A stretch of 64,000 nt of DNA from Thiotrichaceae bacterium UBA973 (GCA_002292815.1 DBBX01000005.1:1-64000), one strand, 5' to 3'. Positions 43,961 to 53,620 are shown, numbered from the stretch's first letter. Notes: generated by a model not told the origin, from the letters alone. Numbers and translations are program-made.

Positions 43961-45361
43961 TTAGTGGCGTAACCTTGGATCAAACGCATCCCGCACCGCA
44001 TCAGAAAACAGATTGGCTGCAAGAACTAGTACAAACATAAACACAAATGCTGCTGCAAGTGACCACCACACAATAGGCTCACGGGCCATCTCCAAACGTG
44101 CACCATTGATCATATTCCCCCAACTGTTCATGCTCGGATCGACACCAATATTAATGTATGACAATACAGCTTCCGCTAATACTAGCCCACTAAAATCAAT
44201 CACAATAGAAATCATGACGATATGCATGACGTTGGGTAATAAATGCCTCAACATTATACTCAGATTGCTAACGCCAAAAGCCTGTGCCGCTTGTACATAA
44301 TCTATTTCACGCAGCTTTAGCGTCTCTGCCCTTAATAGACGACATAAGCCGGTCCAACTGGTAATACCCAGAATAATGCAGAGAAATAGAAGCCTCAGAT
44401 CCGCTCTTTCTTCAATGCTATTAAAATCATCGGCATGATTACCAATATACACCTGTAACAATAAGATAGAGGCCGCAATAAGCAATACGCCAGGGATAGA
44501 ATTTAAGGTGGTATAAAGATATTGAATAACATCGTCTATCCAGCCGCGAAAGTATCCCGCCATCAATCCCATCATGATTGCAAATGGCAACATAACAAGC
44601 GTTGTCAAGGTACCAATGACAAGCCCGGTTCTAATACTCTTGATAGCTTGATAGAGCACATCTTGACCCACTTTATCGGTACCAAACACATGATAGTACT
44701 GAGCCAAGTTATAAACGATAGTCAAAACTATAATAGTAAGACTCATAGTGATTATCATCGCAGTCCAGGCAACATGAAAATCATTTTTATAAATTTGTTT
44801 TAATACTCGTCTAAATGAAGTTTTATGCGCTTTGCTTAAAATAAATGTAATTAAACCTAATAAAATAGAACTAATGACTAAGCCAAAAACACAACCAATA
44901 AAAATATTTTTTGTAATATCAGCAGCACTATCAGTCGCTGGTTCATCAAGATGTGCCCCTCCGTACTTTAATCTAGGATAAGTTCTAGTTTGCTTTCCAT
45001 CAGGAAGGTCTATCATCTCTTTGGCAAAGGCATAACTTGCCAAAGGGGCTGAATAGGTACGTTCTGTATTCTGATGTAAATCCCCAAGCACGAGATCTAA
45101 TACACTGGATACTTCTGTTGAATATATCGTGTCACTCGACTTTGTTACTTCCAGTTTCGGATGAAAATGCAATGAGTCGAGCAAACCAACCACAATATAA
45201 ATAGCAAGAATAATTGCAGCCGACATTGCCAATGGACGAGAGGAGACATTATGCCAAGGCGCCCGTAGATGTTCATGTTGTCTGGCATAAAACACATACA
45301 CAACAACCATGAATACGAGCAGAAAAATTAAAGCGTCAGTAACGAAGATAACAGGCATCAT
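43961..45361 (-). CDS. yejE: Oligopeptide ABC transporter permease with N-terminal extension (YejE-like)
   Basis: 466 aa, longer than typical YejE. The first ~190 residues add extra hydrophobic segments and a periplasmic loop. The DppC/OppC permease core follows, with GTDKVGQDVLYQAIKSIRTG and the EAA loop RAETLKLREIDYVQAAQAFG, then LRHLLPNVMHIVMISIVIDF. It starts at ATG 45361, or 45358, with AAAGG 8-10 nt upstream. A 184-bp spacer, unusual inside an operon, separates it from yejB. Confidence 0.88.
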   Translation of the reverse strand: MMPVIFVTDALIFLLVFMVVVYVFYARQHEHLRAPWHNVSSRPLAMSAAIILAIYIVVGLLDSLHFHPKLEVTKSSDTIYSTEVSSVLDLVLGDLHQNTERTYSAPLASYAFAKEMIDLPDGKQTRTYPRLKYGGAHLDEPATDSAADITKNIFIGCVFGLVISSILLGLITFILSKAHKTSFRRVLKQIYKNDFHVAWTAMIITMSLTIIVLTIVYNLAQYYHVFGTDKVGQDVLYQAIKSIRTGLVIGTLTTLVMLPFAIMMGLMAGYFRGWIDDVIQYLYTTLNSIPGVLLIAASILLLQVYIGNHADDFNSIEERADLRLLFLCIILGITSWTGLCRLLRAETLKLREIDYVQAAQAFGVSNLSIMLRHLLPNVMHIVMISIVIDFSGLVLAEAVLSYINIGVDPSMNSWGNMINGARLEMAREPIVWWSLAAAFVFMFVLVLAANLFSDAVRDAFDPRLRH

Positions 45362-45545
45362 TTAGGGACCTTTAAAAACAGTGGTTTTTCGTGAGCGCGA
45401 AGAAGCACCGCAAGGTATAAGTTAATATATATATATAACCTACTCTGTGAGTACTCAAGTATGGACGACTGCGTGGATGCAAAAAGTAGAGTAACACTGG
45501 AAGCTGTTACCGAGGTGAAGATGATATCGCGGAAAAAGTGCATTT
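45362..45545. other. Unexplained 184-bp spacer between yejB and yejE
   Basis: The spacer contains an (AT)n tract flanked as GTTAATATATATATATAAC, a GAGTACTC palindrome, and AT-rich hairpins near both ends (AAAAAC-AGTG-GTTTTT at 45374-45389). A 61-codon minus-strand frame (45358-45543) fills it, ending in TGA that overlaps yejE's ATG, but it matches no family I know and may be spurious. The spacer could be a small inserted element. Confidence 0.4.
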
Positions 45546-46523
45546 TTAATTTAACCTGACTCTGGGGTCAACCAAAGTATAAGAAATATCCGTCAGTATT
45601 AAACCAATGATGTATAACACGGAACCTAAAAACACCATCGAACGCACTATAGCAAAATCCTGTCGACTAATAGCATCGATGGTATAACTCCCTAGGCCAG
45701 GTATGGCAAAGAATGATTCCACAATCAGGCTGCCCATGAAAAGACTGGGTAACACAACCACAACGCCAGTCAATATAGGTATCAATCCATTCATGAGTAC
45801 GTGTTGGTATAATACGCGAGCCTCGGATAAACCTTTGGCCTTTGCAGTACGGACATAATCTTTCCCCATCTCTTCGAGAAAGATAGTGCGATACCAGCGT
45901 GTGCTTGCACCAATGCCCCCTATTAATCCAACCAGTATGGGTAAAATAGTAAATTTTATAGCGTTAAACCCAGTGTCATAACCTGATATGGGGACCAAAT
46001 GAAGAAATTTTCCAATAAGATACTGTCCACCTATAATGTAAAACAAGCCCGAGATAGACATCATAACGACACAGAGTATGACACCAGAAACATCAACGTA
46101 ACTCCCTCGAAAAAATGCGAGTGTTAAACCAAACGAAATATAGGCTAACAACCCGAGTAATAAACTAGGGACAGTAATCGCAAGACTTGGCCACATCCGC
46201 TGACTAATGTCATGACCTATATCACGACCACTATCAGAGCGTCCAAAATCAAAAACAAACAACTTCACTGAGTTTTGAAAAAAGATTGTATCGGTTATCT
46301 TTTCTAGAGATTCAGAACTTGAATTCCAAAGTATCGGTTTGTCATAACCTCTTTCTTCTTTCCATTTTGTGATTGCGGTTTCACTAACCCGTTTCATACC
46401 CAATTGCATGCGTGCCATGTCATCAGGTGTGTTGACTACAAAAAATAAAATGAAGGTAATAATATTTACCCCGACCAAAATAGGAAAAGCATAGGCAATA
46501 CGTCGTAAAATATAACTAATCAT
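45546..46523 (-). CDS. yejB: Oligopeptide ABC transporter permease (YejB-like)
   Basis: 325 aa with six helices of the DppB/OppB type: RRIAYAFPILVGVNIITFIL start, KWKEERGYDKPILW in the first periplasmic loop, EAA loop RTAKAKGLSEARVLYQHVLM, and the end LGLTDISYTLVDPRVRLN-like motif (LILTDISYTLVDPRVRL). Its start overlaps the end of the substrate-binding gene by 4 bp (ATGA), so translation is coupled. Confidence 0.92.
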   Translation of the reverse strand: MISYILRRIAYAFPILVGVNIITFILFFVVNTPDDMARMQLGMKRVSETAITKWKEERGYDKPILWNSSSESLEKITDTIFFQNSVKLFVFDFGRSDSGRDIGHDISQRMWPSLAITVPSLLLGLLAYISFGLTLAFFRGSYVDVSGVILCVVMMSISGLFYIIGGQYLIGKFLHLVPISGYDTGFNAIKFTILPILVGLIGGIGASTRWYRTIFLEEMGKDYVRTAKAKGLSEARVLYQHVLMNGLIPILTGVVVVLPSLFMGSLIVESFFAIPGLGSYTIDAISRQDFAIVRSMVFLGSVLYIIGLILTDISYTLVDPRVRLN

Positions 46524-48715
46524 AAGATTGATTCAGTCTCCTTACGACGATAAGAAATGATCGCGGGTAATAATAAAATAAGCGCCAGAAAAATTAACAA
46601 CGCGATTGGCCACCAAATCGGTTGATTCCATAGACTACGGCTTTCTGTGCGTAATCTGGGCTCTATTCTTTTATATTTAAGTGTGTTGTTTGCCATTAAG
46701 TTTGGCTTGGCATTCTTATACCATTGATGATGGAGCGAAAAACCAACTGGATGAAAACCCCATAACCAGGGAGCATCTTTCCTGACGACCTCAACCATTT
46801 TATCGATGACAGCCTGACGCTCAGGGCCATTAGACATACTTTTCATCTGGTTAAACAATTCATCGAATTCAGCATTTTTATAATTTGCTGCGTTCTCTCC
46901 ATTATGATTGATTTTTGCATTTGGGCCATAAAGTAAAAAGAAAAAGTTTTCTGGATCGGGATAATCAGCATTCCAACCCCATTGAAAAATTTGTGCTGTA
47001 CCTTTTCTCATCTTTTCCTGGAAACGATTGTAATCGGTTGCACGAATAACAAGATTAATACCCAACTTGGCAAACTGTTTACGCATCCAGTCAAAACTAG
47101 CCTTACTCCCCGGTCCTGCTGCTGGTGAATCCAGATTTAAAACCAATTGTTTACCATTTGTGTTATCGCGGCCCTCTGGATAACCTGCTTGTGCTAATAA
47201 TTCTTTTGCATGTTCAATCGAATGCCGGACCGGTCTGTCGCCCTGCCATTGATAAACATAAGGATTAATTCCAGCCTCTCCTTGGACATTACCGAAAATA
47301 CCTGGCGGTATAGGACCTTGTGCGGGCTTACCTCGTCCATTAGCAAATATAGAGATGTACTCTTCATAATCTACTGTGATTGATATTGCACGTCTGAGTA
47401 ATCGCGCACGTTCACTATCACCGCCGATGACCTCATCCGCCATATTGAAACCCATATACGAAGTAGATGTTGTCACTGCGGTTAATAAACGAATTCCTTT
47501 CTCTTGCATTTCATCTGTTAGTTCTGCATTACCCTGCAGATTAAACTGCACTGCCTGATCAAAACTATCGGATACGATGCCTGATGTATCATAGTAACCT
47601 TGAAGAAATTTATTCCAGGCGGGGATTGATTCTTTTTCCAGACTGTATATTGCCTTATCAATAAATGGCATTTTTTTACTCGCATCATCGAGCAATCCTG
47701 ATGCCTGATCTCCACTTTCGCCTTCTGATGGAAAAGCCTCACCGCGAAAGTTCGGGTTACGTTCGAGCACCATACGCAGGTTAGGGTTGTTTTCAGACAG
47801 CATGAATGGACCTGTACCAACAGGATACCAATCAAGTGTTATATTTTTTTCAGTCATTCCTGCTTGGGAATAAAAATAGTCTGCTTCCCAAGGCATTGGA
47901 GCAAAGAAAGACATTGATAACCAATAAAGAAACTGAGGATACTTTTGACTAAGGGTTATTTCAAAAGTTGTATCATCGATGACCCTTGCTCCCGGCAACT
48001 CGTAATCATTTAAATCAATAAAGCTTGTGCCGGGATTATCTTTTTCAATTTTTGAAAGTTCTTCAGCAAAATCATTAAGACCTAGAATATATTTCGCCAT
48101 TAATCCAGAGATGGGTGAATGCACTCGGGGATGCGCCATTCGTTTAATTTGATAGACATAATCTTTAGCTAGCAGTTTACGCGTACCAACCGTATCAAAA
48201 TCTGATAATGCGTGAATATTACTCAATTTTTGAGTATTGAGATCATGATAAAGATATTTGCCACTCGCATTTTTTGCGAATGCCGGATGCGGTTGATATA
48301 AAATGTCGGGTTTAATTGATATTTTATATTTGACTCTGTCTATAGTTCCTAGATTTGCGTCTTCTTCTAAAAGTTGGCCTTTTTTATCAAAAAGCTCCGG
48401 TTTTGGTAATTCGATCGCCGTGAGTGGAATTAATTCATAGGGTCGTTTCAAAAAATGATACTGTAATGGCGGCTCATAGATTTGTCCCAGAAAGACATAT
48501 TCATTTGAGCTATAAGAGCTCACAGGGTCAAGGTGCTTGGGTCGCTCCGAAAATGAATCATAATAAATGTTTTTTGCCGAATCCTGATTAGGATAGGGGT
48601 TATTCCAGGGGGAATTGTCACATCCCGTACAAAGCAACAACAAGCAAAGGAACAGTTTCGAAATAGCGCTGTAATCTAAGATGTGTGGATTTATTATTTT
48701 TATGTGTTTTGTCAT
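46520..48715 (-). CDS. yejA: Extracellular solute-binding protein, family 5, with C-terminal membrane helix (YejA-like)
   Basis: 731 aa. The N-terminal leader ends LLLLCTGC-DNSPW, a lipoprotein-like cleavage site with an unusual Cys at -3. The family 5 peptide-binding domain includes TGPFMLSENNPN, RAISITVDYEEYISIFANGR and FQWGWNADYPDPENFF. Unusually, the C-terminus has a hydrophobic helix, NQPIWWPIALLIFLALILLL, then a basic YRRKE tail, so the receptor may be anchored at both ends next to its permeases. First gene of the operon. Confidence 0.9.
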   Translation of the reverse strand: MTKHIKIINPHILDYSAISKLFLCLLLLCTGCDNSPWNNPYPNQDSAKNIYYDSFSERPKHLDPVSSYSSNEYVFLGQIYEPPLQYHFLKRPYELIPLTAIELPKPELFDKKGQLLEEDANLGTIDRVKYKISIKPDILYQPHPAFAKNASGKYLYHDLNTQKLSNIHALSDFDTVGTRKLLAKDYVYQIKRMAHPRVHSPISGLMAKYILGLNDFAEELSKIEKDNPGTSFIDLNDYELPGARVIDDTTFEITLSQKYPQFLYWLSMSFFAPMPWEADYFYSQAGMTEKNITLDWYPVGTGPFMLSENNPNLRMVLERNPNFRGEAFPSEGESGDQASGLLDDASKKMPFIDKAIYSLEKESIPAWNKFLQGYYDTSGIVSDSFDQAVQFNLQGNAELTDEMQEKGIRLLTAVTTSTSYMGFNMADEVIGGDSERARLLRRAISITVDYEEYISIFANGRGKPAQGPIPPGIFGNVQGEAGINPYVYQWQGDRPVRHSIEHAKELLAQAGYPEGRDNTNGKQLVLNLDSPAAGPGSKASFDWMRKQFAKLGINLVIRATDYNRFQEKMRKGTAQIFQWGWNADYPDPENFFFLLYGPNAKINHNGENAANYKNAEFDELFNQMKSMSNGPERQAVIDKMVEVVRKDAPWLWGFHPVGFSLHHQWYKNAKPNLMANNTLKYKRIEPRLRTESRSLWNQPIWWPIALLIFLALILLLPAIISYRRKETESIL

Positions 48716-48808
48716 TACTGGTGCATTATAAACGTGTGCGTTTTTCTGTACACTTTGATATGAAATAAAGCAAAAGATTCAAATAACAATTTTCAAAAGG
48801 AAAAAAAG

Positions 48809-49588
48809 ATGGGATTACTCGATAATAAACGCGCTCTAATCGTTGGCGTCGCCAGCAATCGATCAATAGCCTGGGGGATTGCTCAGGCCATGCATCGTGA
48901 AGGTGCTGAACTGGCATTTACCTATCAAAATGAAAAGCTACGTGGCAGAGTCGAAAAATATGCTGCTGAAGTCAATTCAGAGATTACCCTACCCTGCGAC
49001 GTGTCTGATGATAAACAAATACAATCCGTATTCGAGCATTTAGATGATTATTGGGATGGACTAGACATATTGATACATTCTGTCGCCTATGCCCCAAAAG
49101 ATCAGCTTGAGGGCGATTATCTAGAAAACGTCACTCGTGAAGGCTTCTTGATGGCTCATGAGATCAGCTCTTACAGCTTTTCTGCACTCGGTGATGCCGC
49201 TAGAGAGATGATGAAAGGCAGGAATGGCGCTATGCTGACGCTCAGTTATATTGGCGCTGTGCGTGCAATGCCAAATTATAATGTTATGGGCGTTGCTAAG
49301 GCCAGTCTTGAGGCAAATGTTCGTTATATGGCATCAAGTCTTGGGCCAGAAGGAATACGCGTAAACGCCATCTCAGCTGGACCTATCCGAACATTAGCCT
49401 CTTCTGGAATTAAAGGAATGCGTGACTTTCTCAATCATGTCGAGAAATCATCTCCTTTGAGACGTAACGTAAACATTGATGAAGTCGGTAATGTCGCCGC
49501 ATTCCTATGTTCTGATTATGCTTCTGCAATTACGGGAGAAATCACTTATGTAGACAACGGATATAATTCTGTAGGTAGTATGGGCTAA
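48809..49588 (+). CDS. fabI: Enoyl-[acyl-carrier-protein] reductase (NADH)
   Basis: 259-aa short-chain dehydrogenase of the FabI type. Nucleotide motif IVGVASNRSIAWGIAQAM, SVAYAPKDQLEGDY, active-site Tyr147, Tyr157 and Lys164 (SYIGAVRAMPNYNVMGVAKA), and GIRVNAISAGPIRTLAS. It performs the last reduction of each fatty-acid elongation cycle and is the triclosan target class. A ribosome-binding AAAGGAAA precedes the ATG. It is divergent from yejA and 9 bp ahead of a symporter gene. Confidence 0.95.
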   Translation: MGLLDNKRALIVGVASNRSIAWGIAQAMHREGAELAFTYQNEKLRGRVEKYAAEVNSEITLPCDVSDDKQIQSVFEHLDDYWDGLDILIHSVAYAPKDQLEGDYLENVTREGFLMAHEISSYSFSALGDAAREMMKGRNGAMLTLSYIGAVRAMPNYNVMGVAKASLEANVRYMASSLGPEGIRVNAISAGPIRTLASSGIKGMRDFLNHVEKSSPLRRNVNIDEVGNVAAFLCSDYASAITGEITYVDNGYNSVGSMG

Positions 49589-49597
49589 ACAGACAAG

Positions 49598-50809
49598 GTG
49601 TCTTTCAGCGAAAACAAACTGATCATCGCCATCCTGATTGGTGCTATCGCTGGCATTATTTGTGGCTGGTTATTTGGTCCAGCCATGGTCTCTGTAGCCT
49701 GGATAGGTGATCTTTTTCTAGACACTCTAAAGATGATGATCATCCCCTTGATTGTTGCTGCCGTCATCAGTGGTGTTACTTCATTAGGTGATATTCGTAA
49801 GTTAGGTAGGGTTGGTGGTGCTACCCTGCTTTATTACGCATTGACAACGGCCAGCGCCGTTCTAATTGGTCTATTTGTTGTCAACCTAATCCAACCAGGC
49901 TCGGGCATTGAACAACTGAGTGATGTAGTTCCAGAAGCAGTTGCTGAGAAAGGCGGCACTGGTTTTGTTGATATTATTAAGTCTCTAATCACACCTAATA
50001 TCATTTCTGCTGCGGCTGAAACACAGTTACTTCCTGTCATCGTTTTCTGTCTCTTATTTGCTGCGGCATTAACCACCATCGGTGAAAAGAACGTCACCAT
50101 AATACGATTTTTTGATGGCTTGAATGAAGTCATGATGAAATTAGTAATATGGGTTATGGCATTTGCTCCGATTGGTATCTTTGCACTTATCGCAGGACAA
50201 ATTGGTAAAGCTGGAGGTGGGATAGCCATAAAAAATGAATTACTGGCAGTGGGTAGTTACTGTTTTACCGTTATCCTCGGACTGACATTGCACTTTATAT
50301 TGCTGTTTATCATCTTGGTAATATTTAGCAAACGAGGCAGAGACTATTTATTTAAACTGTTGCGTGCATTATTTACAGCCTTTGGCACCGCTAGTTCATC
50401 GGCTACTTTACCACTGACGATGGAATGTGCCATTGAAGCCGGTGTTGATAAGCGTTCAGTAAAGTTTGTACTCCCGATTGGCGCCACAGTCAATATGGAT
50501 GGTACCGCACTCTATGAGTCAGTGGCTGTCATGTATATCGCACAAGCTTATAGTATCCCGATGGGGTTGGGTGAACAGGCTATTATCTTTATAACAGCAA
50601 CACTGGCTGCTATAGGCGCTGCAGGCATTCCTCAGGCGGGATTAGTGACGATGTTAATCGTGCTCAATGCTGTGAACTTACCTATTGAAGGTATTGGAAT
50701 GATACTTGCCGTTGATTGGTTCCTAGATCGGTTTAGGACTGTTGTTAATGTCTGGGGAGATAGTGTCGGTGCAGCGGTAATAGAACCTCACCTGCCGAAA
50801 GAAAACTGA
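49598..50809 (+). CDS. Dicarboxylate/amino acid:cation symporter (DAACS family)
   Basis: 403 aa with eight helices and two re-entrant loops. The signature regions are the Ser-rich loop FGTASSSATLPLTMECA and GATVNMDGTALYESVAVMYI (sodium site), as in GltP/DctA. Likely substrates are glutamate, aspartate or C4-dicarboxylates. GTG at 49598 is the apparent start, with AAGG immediately before it, so spacing is poor and a slightly later start is possible. Confidence 0.9.
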   Translation: MSFSENKLIIAILIGAIAGIICGWLFGPAMVSVAWIGDLFLDTLKMMIIPLIVAAVISGVTSLGDIRKLGRVGGATLLYYALTTASAVLIGLFVVNLIQPGSGIEQLSDVVPEAVAEKGGTGFVDIIKSLITPNIISAAAETQLLPVIVFCLLFAAALTTIGEKNVTIIRFFDGLNEVMMKLVIWVMAFAPIGIFALIAGQIGKAGGGIAIKNELLAVGSYCFTVILGLTLHFILLFIILVIFSKRGRDYLFKLLRALFTAFGTASSSATLPLTMECAIEAGVDKRSVKFVLPIGATVNMDGTALYESVAVMYIAQAYSIPMGLGEQAIIFITATLAAIGAAGIPQAGLVTMLIVLNAVNLPIEGIGMILAVDWFLDRFRTVVNVWGDSVGAAVIEPHLPKEN

Positions 50810-50869
50810 TAAAATAGACTGCCTACTTGGTACTCTATAAAACTAGCGGCAAATACTCACAAGAAATTC

Positions 50870-52777
50870 TTAAATATTATCCTTATATACTTTTACATCC
50901 GCGTTATTTCTAGCGTTCTGAAGAAACTCTTGCCATTCGGTTATGCCGCGGTTTCGCCTTAATTCTAAATCATACTTTTTAATATTTTCATCATCTTCAA
51001 CAGCTTCGCCATCGTATGCTGCTGTTACCAAGATAGTGGCATAATCACCACTACCAAGCCGATTACTTAAGATGATGGGTTTATCGCTAATTGGTTTACC
51101 AGATTGAAATGCATATCTTAGAACGGCTCTATTTACGTTGACATCATCACGCGTGACCTTTTCAGCAGTGATCCATTCTACTTCAATATCGTTTGATAAA
51201 GCCTCTGTAGCTACTCCCGCTTTCAATTGTTCAGTAATAGCTTCATTGGCTTCTTTAATCTTTTCTACTGCACGTTCCTGCCTGATGTTTGCAATCACAT
51301 CTTCTCTTACTTCATCGAGTGGTTTCGTTGTAGCAATTTTATGGTCTATCACTCTTAAGACAACTATATGATTATCAGCTAATTCTATCGCTTCGCTATT
51401 TTGACCATTACTAATTATCTCTGGATTAAAACTTGTTGAAATGATTTTAGAATTACTAAGAACACCCTCTGGAGCACTATCTCTACTAAAATAATCGCTT
51501 TCAGTCACTTCCTGTTTAATGGCTTCAGCGGCAAACTCAAGTGAGTCTGAATGTTCATAGCTTAGGTTCGTTAACTGATCCGCCAATTCAAAGAACTGTA
51601 GTTCAGCCTCTGCTATTTTATAATCCGCATCTACCTGTTCAGCAACGGTTTCATATACATTCTTAGGGCCACCTCTAATTTCACCTACTTTAACGATATT
51701 AAAACCACTTTTCGTTTCTATTGGGTCACTAATAGCACCTTCATCGGAACCAAAAAGAAATTCATCAAGCTCTTTGTCAAAGACGCCTTTCGCCATGTAG
51801 GCATGTTCACTGAATTCCAACGATCCTTTACCCTCTTCGGTAAATTTCTCGATGACTTCTTCAAAGTTTTTACCTTCTTTAACCAGCAGCATGGCGGCAT
51901 TAATAACTTCTTCCGCTTTGGCCTTATCTTCTGCAGATGATTCTTCATCCGCCTTCACAAATAACTTAGTCACCGAACGTTGTTCAACAACATCATAATT
52001 ATCTTTATTGTTATTGTAATAAGTTTTTAGGCTTTCTTCATCAGCAGTAATGGCCTTGGCTAACTCATTTACATCTAGTTCGAGGTATTCTATTTTGACT
52101 TTTTCAGGTTCTACGAAGCGTTGTGGATTTGCCTTATAAAAGGTTTCTATCTCGGAATCATCAACAGCTCCATCGTCGGTAAATGATGATAAATTGAGAA
52201 TGCTGTAGGTTAAATCACGAGTTTGTGACTTTAGTCGAACAACATCATTTAACTCAGATTCTAATACAAAGAGACTTTCAGATAGACCTGCTTGTAACTG
52301 TTCAGATAAGAGATCCATCCGTAATTGCGCTTCAAAATAAACAGGTTCCATGCCCATACTAATGATGCTTCGCTCGTACTTGTCACGATCGAAACCTTCA
52401 TCATCTTTGAAGTAATCAAGTTCTTTAATCGTTTCTACGACCTTCGAATTAGTAATGCGTAAGCCATTATCTCTTATAAGCTGGTTGACTACTTCAGTTT
52501 CTATCATCCTTTTTAAGGTTTCTTCTTTGACAAACGCTTCTTCTTCCAGAGTAAGAGCGTCATCCTGCAACATAGATTGCATTTGCTTTCTGAGAGTATA
52601 GAAAGATTGTTGAAATGATTTGAGATTTATGTCGGTGCCATTAACTGTAGCGACGTAAACATCACCACCCTGACCAAAATAAGAACTAACACCCCAAAAA
52701 GCAAAGGAAAGAACCAACGCACCAACAATGATACCGGCTATCCATCCTGATGCTTTATCTCTTATTATTCCTAACAT
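50870..52777 (-). CDS. ppiD: Periplasmic folding chaperone PpiD
   Basis: 635 aa with a single N-terminal anchor helix (MLGIIRDKASGWIAGIIVGA) and a large periplasmic region. SurA-like N-terminal helices are followed by a parvulin-type domain (about residues 260-360; ETKSGFNIVKVGEIRGG at its end) and a second C-terminal lobe. PpiD associates with the Sec translocon and assists emerging outer-membrane and periplasmic proteins. Placement after hupB and tRNA genes downstream of lon is typical for gammaproteobacteria. Confidence 0.92.
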   Translation of the reverse strand: MLGIIRDKASGWIAGIIVGALVLSFAFWGVSSYFGQGGDVYVATVNGTDINLKSFQQSFYTLRKQMQSMLQDDALTLEEEAFVKEETLKRMIETEVVNQLIRDNGLRITNSKVVETIKELDYFKDDEGFDRDKYERSIISMGMEPVYFEAQLRMDLLSEQLQAGLSESLFVLESELNDVVRLKSQTRDLTYSILNLSSFTDDGAVDDSEIETFYKANPQRFVEPEKVKIEYLELDVNELAKAITADEESLKTYYNNNKDNYDVVEQRSVTKLFVKADEESSAEDKAKAEEVINAAMLLVKEGKNFEEVIEKFTEEGKGSLEFSEHAYMAKGVFDKELDEFLFGSDEGAISDPIETKSGFNIVKVGEIRGGPKNVYETVAEQVDADYKIAEAELQFFELADQLTNLSYEHSDSLEFAAEAIKQEVTESDYFSRDSAPEGVLSNSKIISTSFNPEIISNGQNSEAIELADNHIVVLRVIDHKIATTKPLDEVREDVIANIRQERAVEKIKEANEAITEQLKAGVATEALSNDIEVEWITAEKVTRDDVNVNRAVLRYAFQSGKPISDKPIILSNRLGSGDYATILVTAAYDGEAVEDDENIKKYDLELRRNRGITEWQEFLQNARNNADVKVYKDNI

Positions 52778-52859
52778 GATGACTTACTCAACTTTTCTAT
52801 GTTCTGAAATTAAATACGGGCATATCATTTCATTAGATACGCCCGTAAATTTTTAATGT

Positions 52860-52936
52860 TGGCGGAGTGGACGGGACTCGAACCCGCGACCCCCGGCGTG
52901 ACAGGCCGGTATTCTAACCAACTGAACTACCACTCC
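52860..52936 (-). tRNA. tRNA-Asp (anticodon GUC)
   Basis: A 77-nt cloverleaf including an encoded CCA. Acceptor GGAGTGG/CCACTCC with discriminator G; D arm with TAGTTCAGTTGGTTAGA; anticodon loop CTGTCAC with GTC; T arm GCGGGTTCGAGTCCCGT. Confidence 0.97.
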
Positions 52937-53069
52937 AATAAATTCCCTTGTATTTCAACAAGTCAAAAACAATTCCCGGGAAGAAGACCACATGTTAAAT
53001 TCCCGACAAACTTGAAGTGTAGAAAACAAACACAAAGATGTTAGTTAATTCTTTGCTTTATTTTTTTTC

Positions 53070-53091
53070 TTACACCAGAACTACCACTTCA
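53070..53091 (-). repeat. Partial tRNA-Asp 5'-end copy between tRNA-Val and tRNA-Asp
   Basis: On the minus strand, GAAGTGGTAGTTCTGGTGTA resembles the 5' end of the adjacent tRNA-Asp (GGAGTGGTAGTTCAGTTGGT), with 11 consecutive identical bases (AGTGGTAGTTC). It looks like a remnant from a tRNA duplication or deletion. Confidence 0.45.
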
Positions 53092-53101
53092 GGTAAAAAT
53101 C

Positions 53102-53177
53102 TGGTGGGTGCTGAGGGGTTCGAACCCCCGACCTACGCCTTGTAAGGGCGTCGCTCTACCAACTGAGCTAAGCACCC
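53102..53177 (-). tRNA. tRNA-Val (anticodon UAC)
   Basis: A 76-nt cloverleaf including an encoded CCA. Acceptor GGGTGCT/AGCACCC; D arm TAGCTCAGTTGGTAGAGC; anticodon loop CTTACAA with TAC; T arm GGGGGTTCGAACCCCT. It lies 13 bp after hupB on the same strand. Confidence 0.97.
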
Positions 53178-53190
53178 CGATGAAGGCGCG

Positions 53191-53463
53191 CTAGTTTATG
53201 GCATCCTTGAGAGCTTTTCCAGCCTTAAAACCAGGAACTTTCGAAGCCTTAATTTTGATAGGCTCACCCGTTCGTGGATTACGTCCAGTACGAGCAGCTC
53301 TTTTGCGGACTGAGAATGTGCCGAATCCGACTAGTGTTACAGTATCTCCCTTTTTGAGAGCCTTGGTTACCGCTGCAATCGCAGCATCTAATGCTCTACC
53401 GGCTGCAGCTTTTGATAGATCAGCAGAATCTGCAACAGCATCGATAAGTTCAGCTTTATTCAT
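53191..53463 (-). CDS. hupB: DNA-binding protein HU-beta
   Basis: 90 aa from ATG 53463, preceded by AGGGGA; an upstream in-frame reading would add a non-family N-terminus. MNKAELIDAVADSADLSKAA and the arm motif RTGRNPRTGEPIKIKASKVP with the intercalating Pro are canonical. It bends DNA and organises the nucleoid. The lon-hupB-tRNA-ppiD order is as in many gammaproteobacteria. Confidence 0.95.
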   Translation of the reverse strand: MNKAELIDAVADSADLSKAAAGRALDAAIAAVTKALKKGDTVTLVGFGTFSVRKRAARTGRNPRTGEPIKIKASKVPGFKAGKALKDAIN

Positions 53464-53620
53464 AGTGATTATTCCCCTTGTTAATATTCCTCGATTACAG
53501 TTGAAATGAGACTGTCGAGGTAGTTTTATTTGTGTGGCCGACGTATTTATTAGCGATGAATTTATACCAAGTGCTGAAATACCCGTCAAGCAATGCTTTC
53601 GCAATATTTAGAAATAATTA

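Noticed and set aside
45358..45543. A 61-codon frame between yejB and yejE as a real gene
   Set aside because: Its stop overlaps yejE's start neatly, but it lacks a ribosome-binding site and family features. I list the region as a spacer only.
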